Assembly: GCA_023251275.1 (NCBI GenBank)
Contig: JAHEZC010000242.1
Span: 1-5,167 of the forward strand
Direction of reading: 5' to 3'
Length of the DNA stretch: 5,167 nucleotides
Source of the DNA: Parafilimonas sp.
Lineage (GTDB): Bacteria > Bacteroidota > Bacteroidia > Chitinophagales > Chitinophagaceae
This document shows, piece by piece, positions 5,079 through 5,167 of this stretch (position 1 is its first letter; the number at the start of each line of letters is the position of its first letter). Below the pieces are notes generated by a model, which saw only the letters and a program-made list of their open reading frames with translations, was not told the DNA's origin and did not search any database. Both the position numbers and the translations under genes were made by a program.

Positions 5079-5167
5079 ATGCTGCTTAGCTTTTTATACA
5101 AACTACCTTCTTATGTAGATGCGCTCATCATTATTTCAGTGATGATGCTTTGCCTGAAATTGGGTCA
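5079..5167 (+). CDS. Possible start of a membrane-anchored protein, cut by the window edge
   Basis: An ATG at 5079 opens a frame with no stop to the end of the window (29 full codons). The peptide begins MLLSFLYKLPSYVDALIIISVMMLCLKLG, with a hydrophobic stretch at about residues 13-26 suitable for a membrane span. The frame is also open upstream to a TAG at 5025, but without an ATG. No Shine-Dalgarno and no clear -7 box are seen, and no family can be recognised from so short a piece. An inverted repeat CATCAT/ATGATG lies within it. It may be chance. Confidence 0.35.
   Translation, partial: MLLSFLYKLPSYVDALIIISVMMLCLKLG

Noticed and set aside
1..5167. CRISPR array, tRNA, rRNA, riboswitch or transposase gene
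   Set aside because: No regularly spaced direct repeats, no cloverleaf-like segment, no recognisable RNA gene motif and no transposase or integrase motif were seen on either strand.

Overview
The window looks like chromosomal DNA of a Bacteroidota bacterium, most likely a Chitinophagaceae/Sphingobacteriia-type soil or water organism. The base composition is AT-rich. The left edge encodes a protein of the GLPGLI family, which is essentially confined to Bacteroidota. Most genes lack a Shine-Dalgarno sequence, and matches to the Bacteroidota -7 promoter element TAnnTTTG lie upstream of several of them. The genus-level placement is inference from protein style, not from a marker gene.

Layout: (1) 1-606, + strand: C-terminal part of an exported GLPGLI protein whose N-terminus lies outside the window. 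(2) 752-1036, +: a small two-helix membrane protein of unknown function. (3) 1273-1800, +: a lipoprotein with a SnoaL-like (NTF2-fold) domain. (4) 1801-2027: convergent gap filled by a structured repeat (copy A). (5) 3946-2028, - strand: a probable three-gene unit running AraC-family regulator (TTG start), DUF1761 four-helix membrane protein, secreted SRPBCC-domain protein. (6) 3947-4531: a long divergent gap holding a second, diverged copy (B) of the same repeat plus a loose palindrome copy. (7) 4532-4819, +: a small dimeric alpha/beta-barrel (ABM-like) protein with an unusually good ribosome binding site and a clear intrinsic terminator. (8) 4869-5078: another gap with a hairpin and a GTTGG palindrome. 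(9) 5079 to the right edge: a possible start of a membrane-anchored protein, cut by the window.

How the genes may work together: the AraC regulator probably governs the DUF1761 and SRPBCC genes downstream of it. Three of the products (SnoaL-like lipoprotein, secreted SRPBCC protein, ABM-like protein) belong to unrelated small folds that often form hydrophobic ligand pockets, which is compatible with handling of small organic compounds or stress, but no pathway can be named. No mobile-element gene, phage gene, tRNA, rRNA or CRISPR array was seen. The least ordinary part is the intergenic repeat family: two approx. 190-bp copies share three landmarks at nearly identical spacing, and the terminal GTTGGT/ACCAAC palindrome recurs in the other gaps of the right half.
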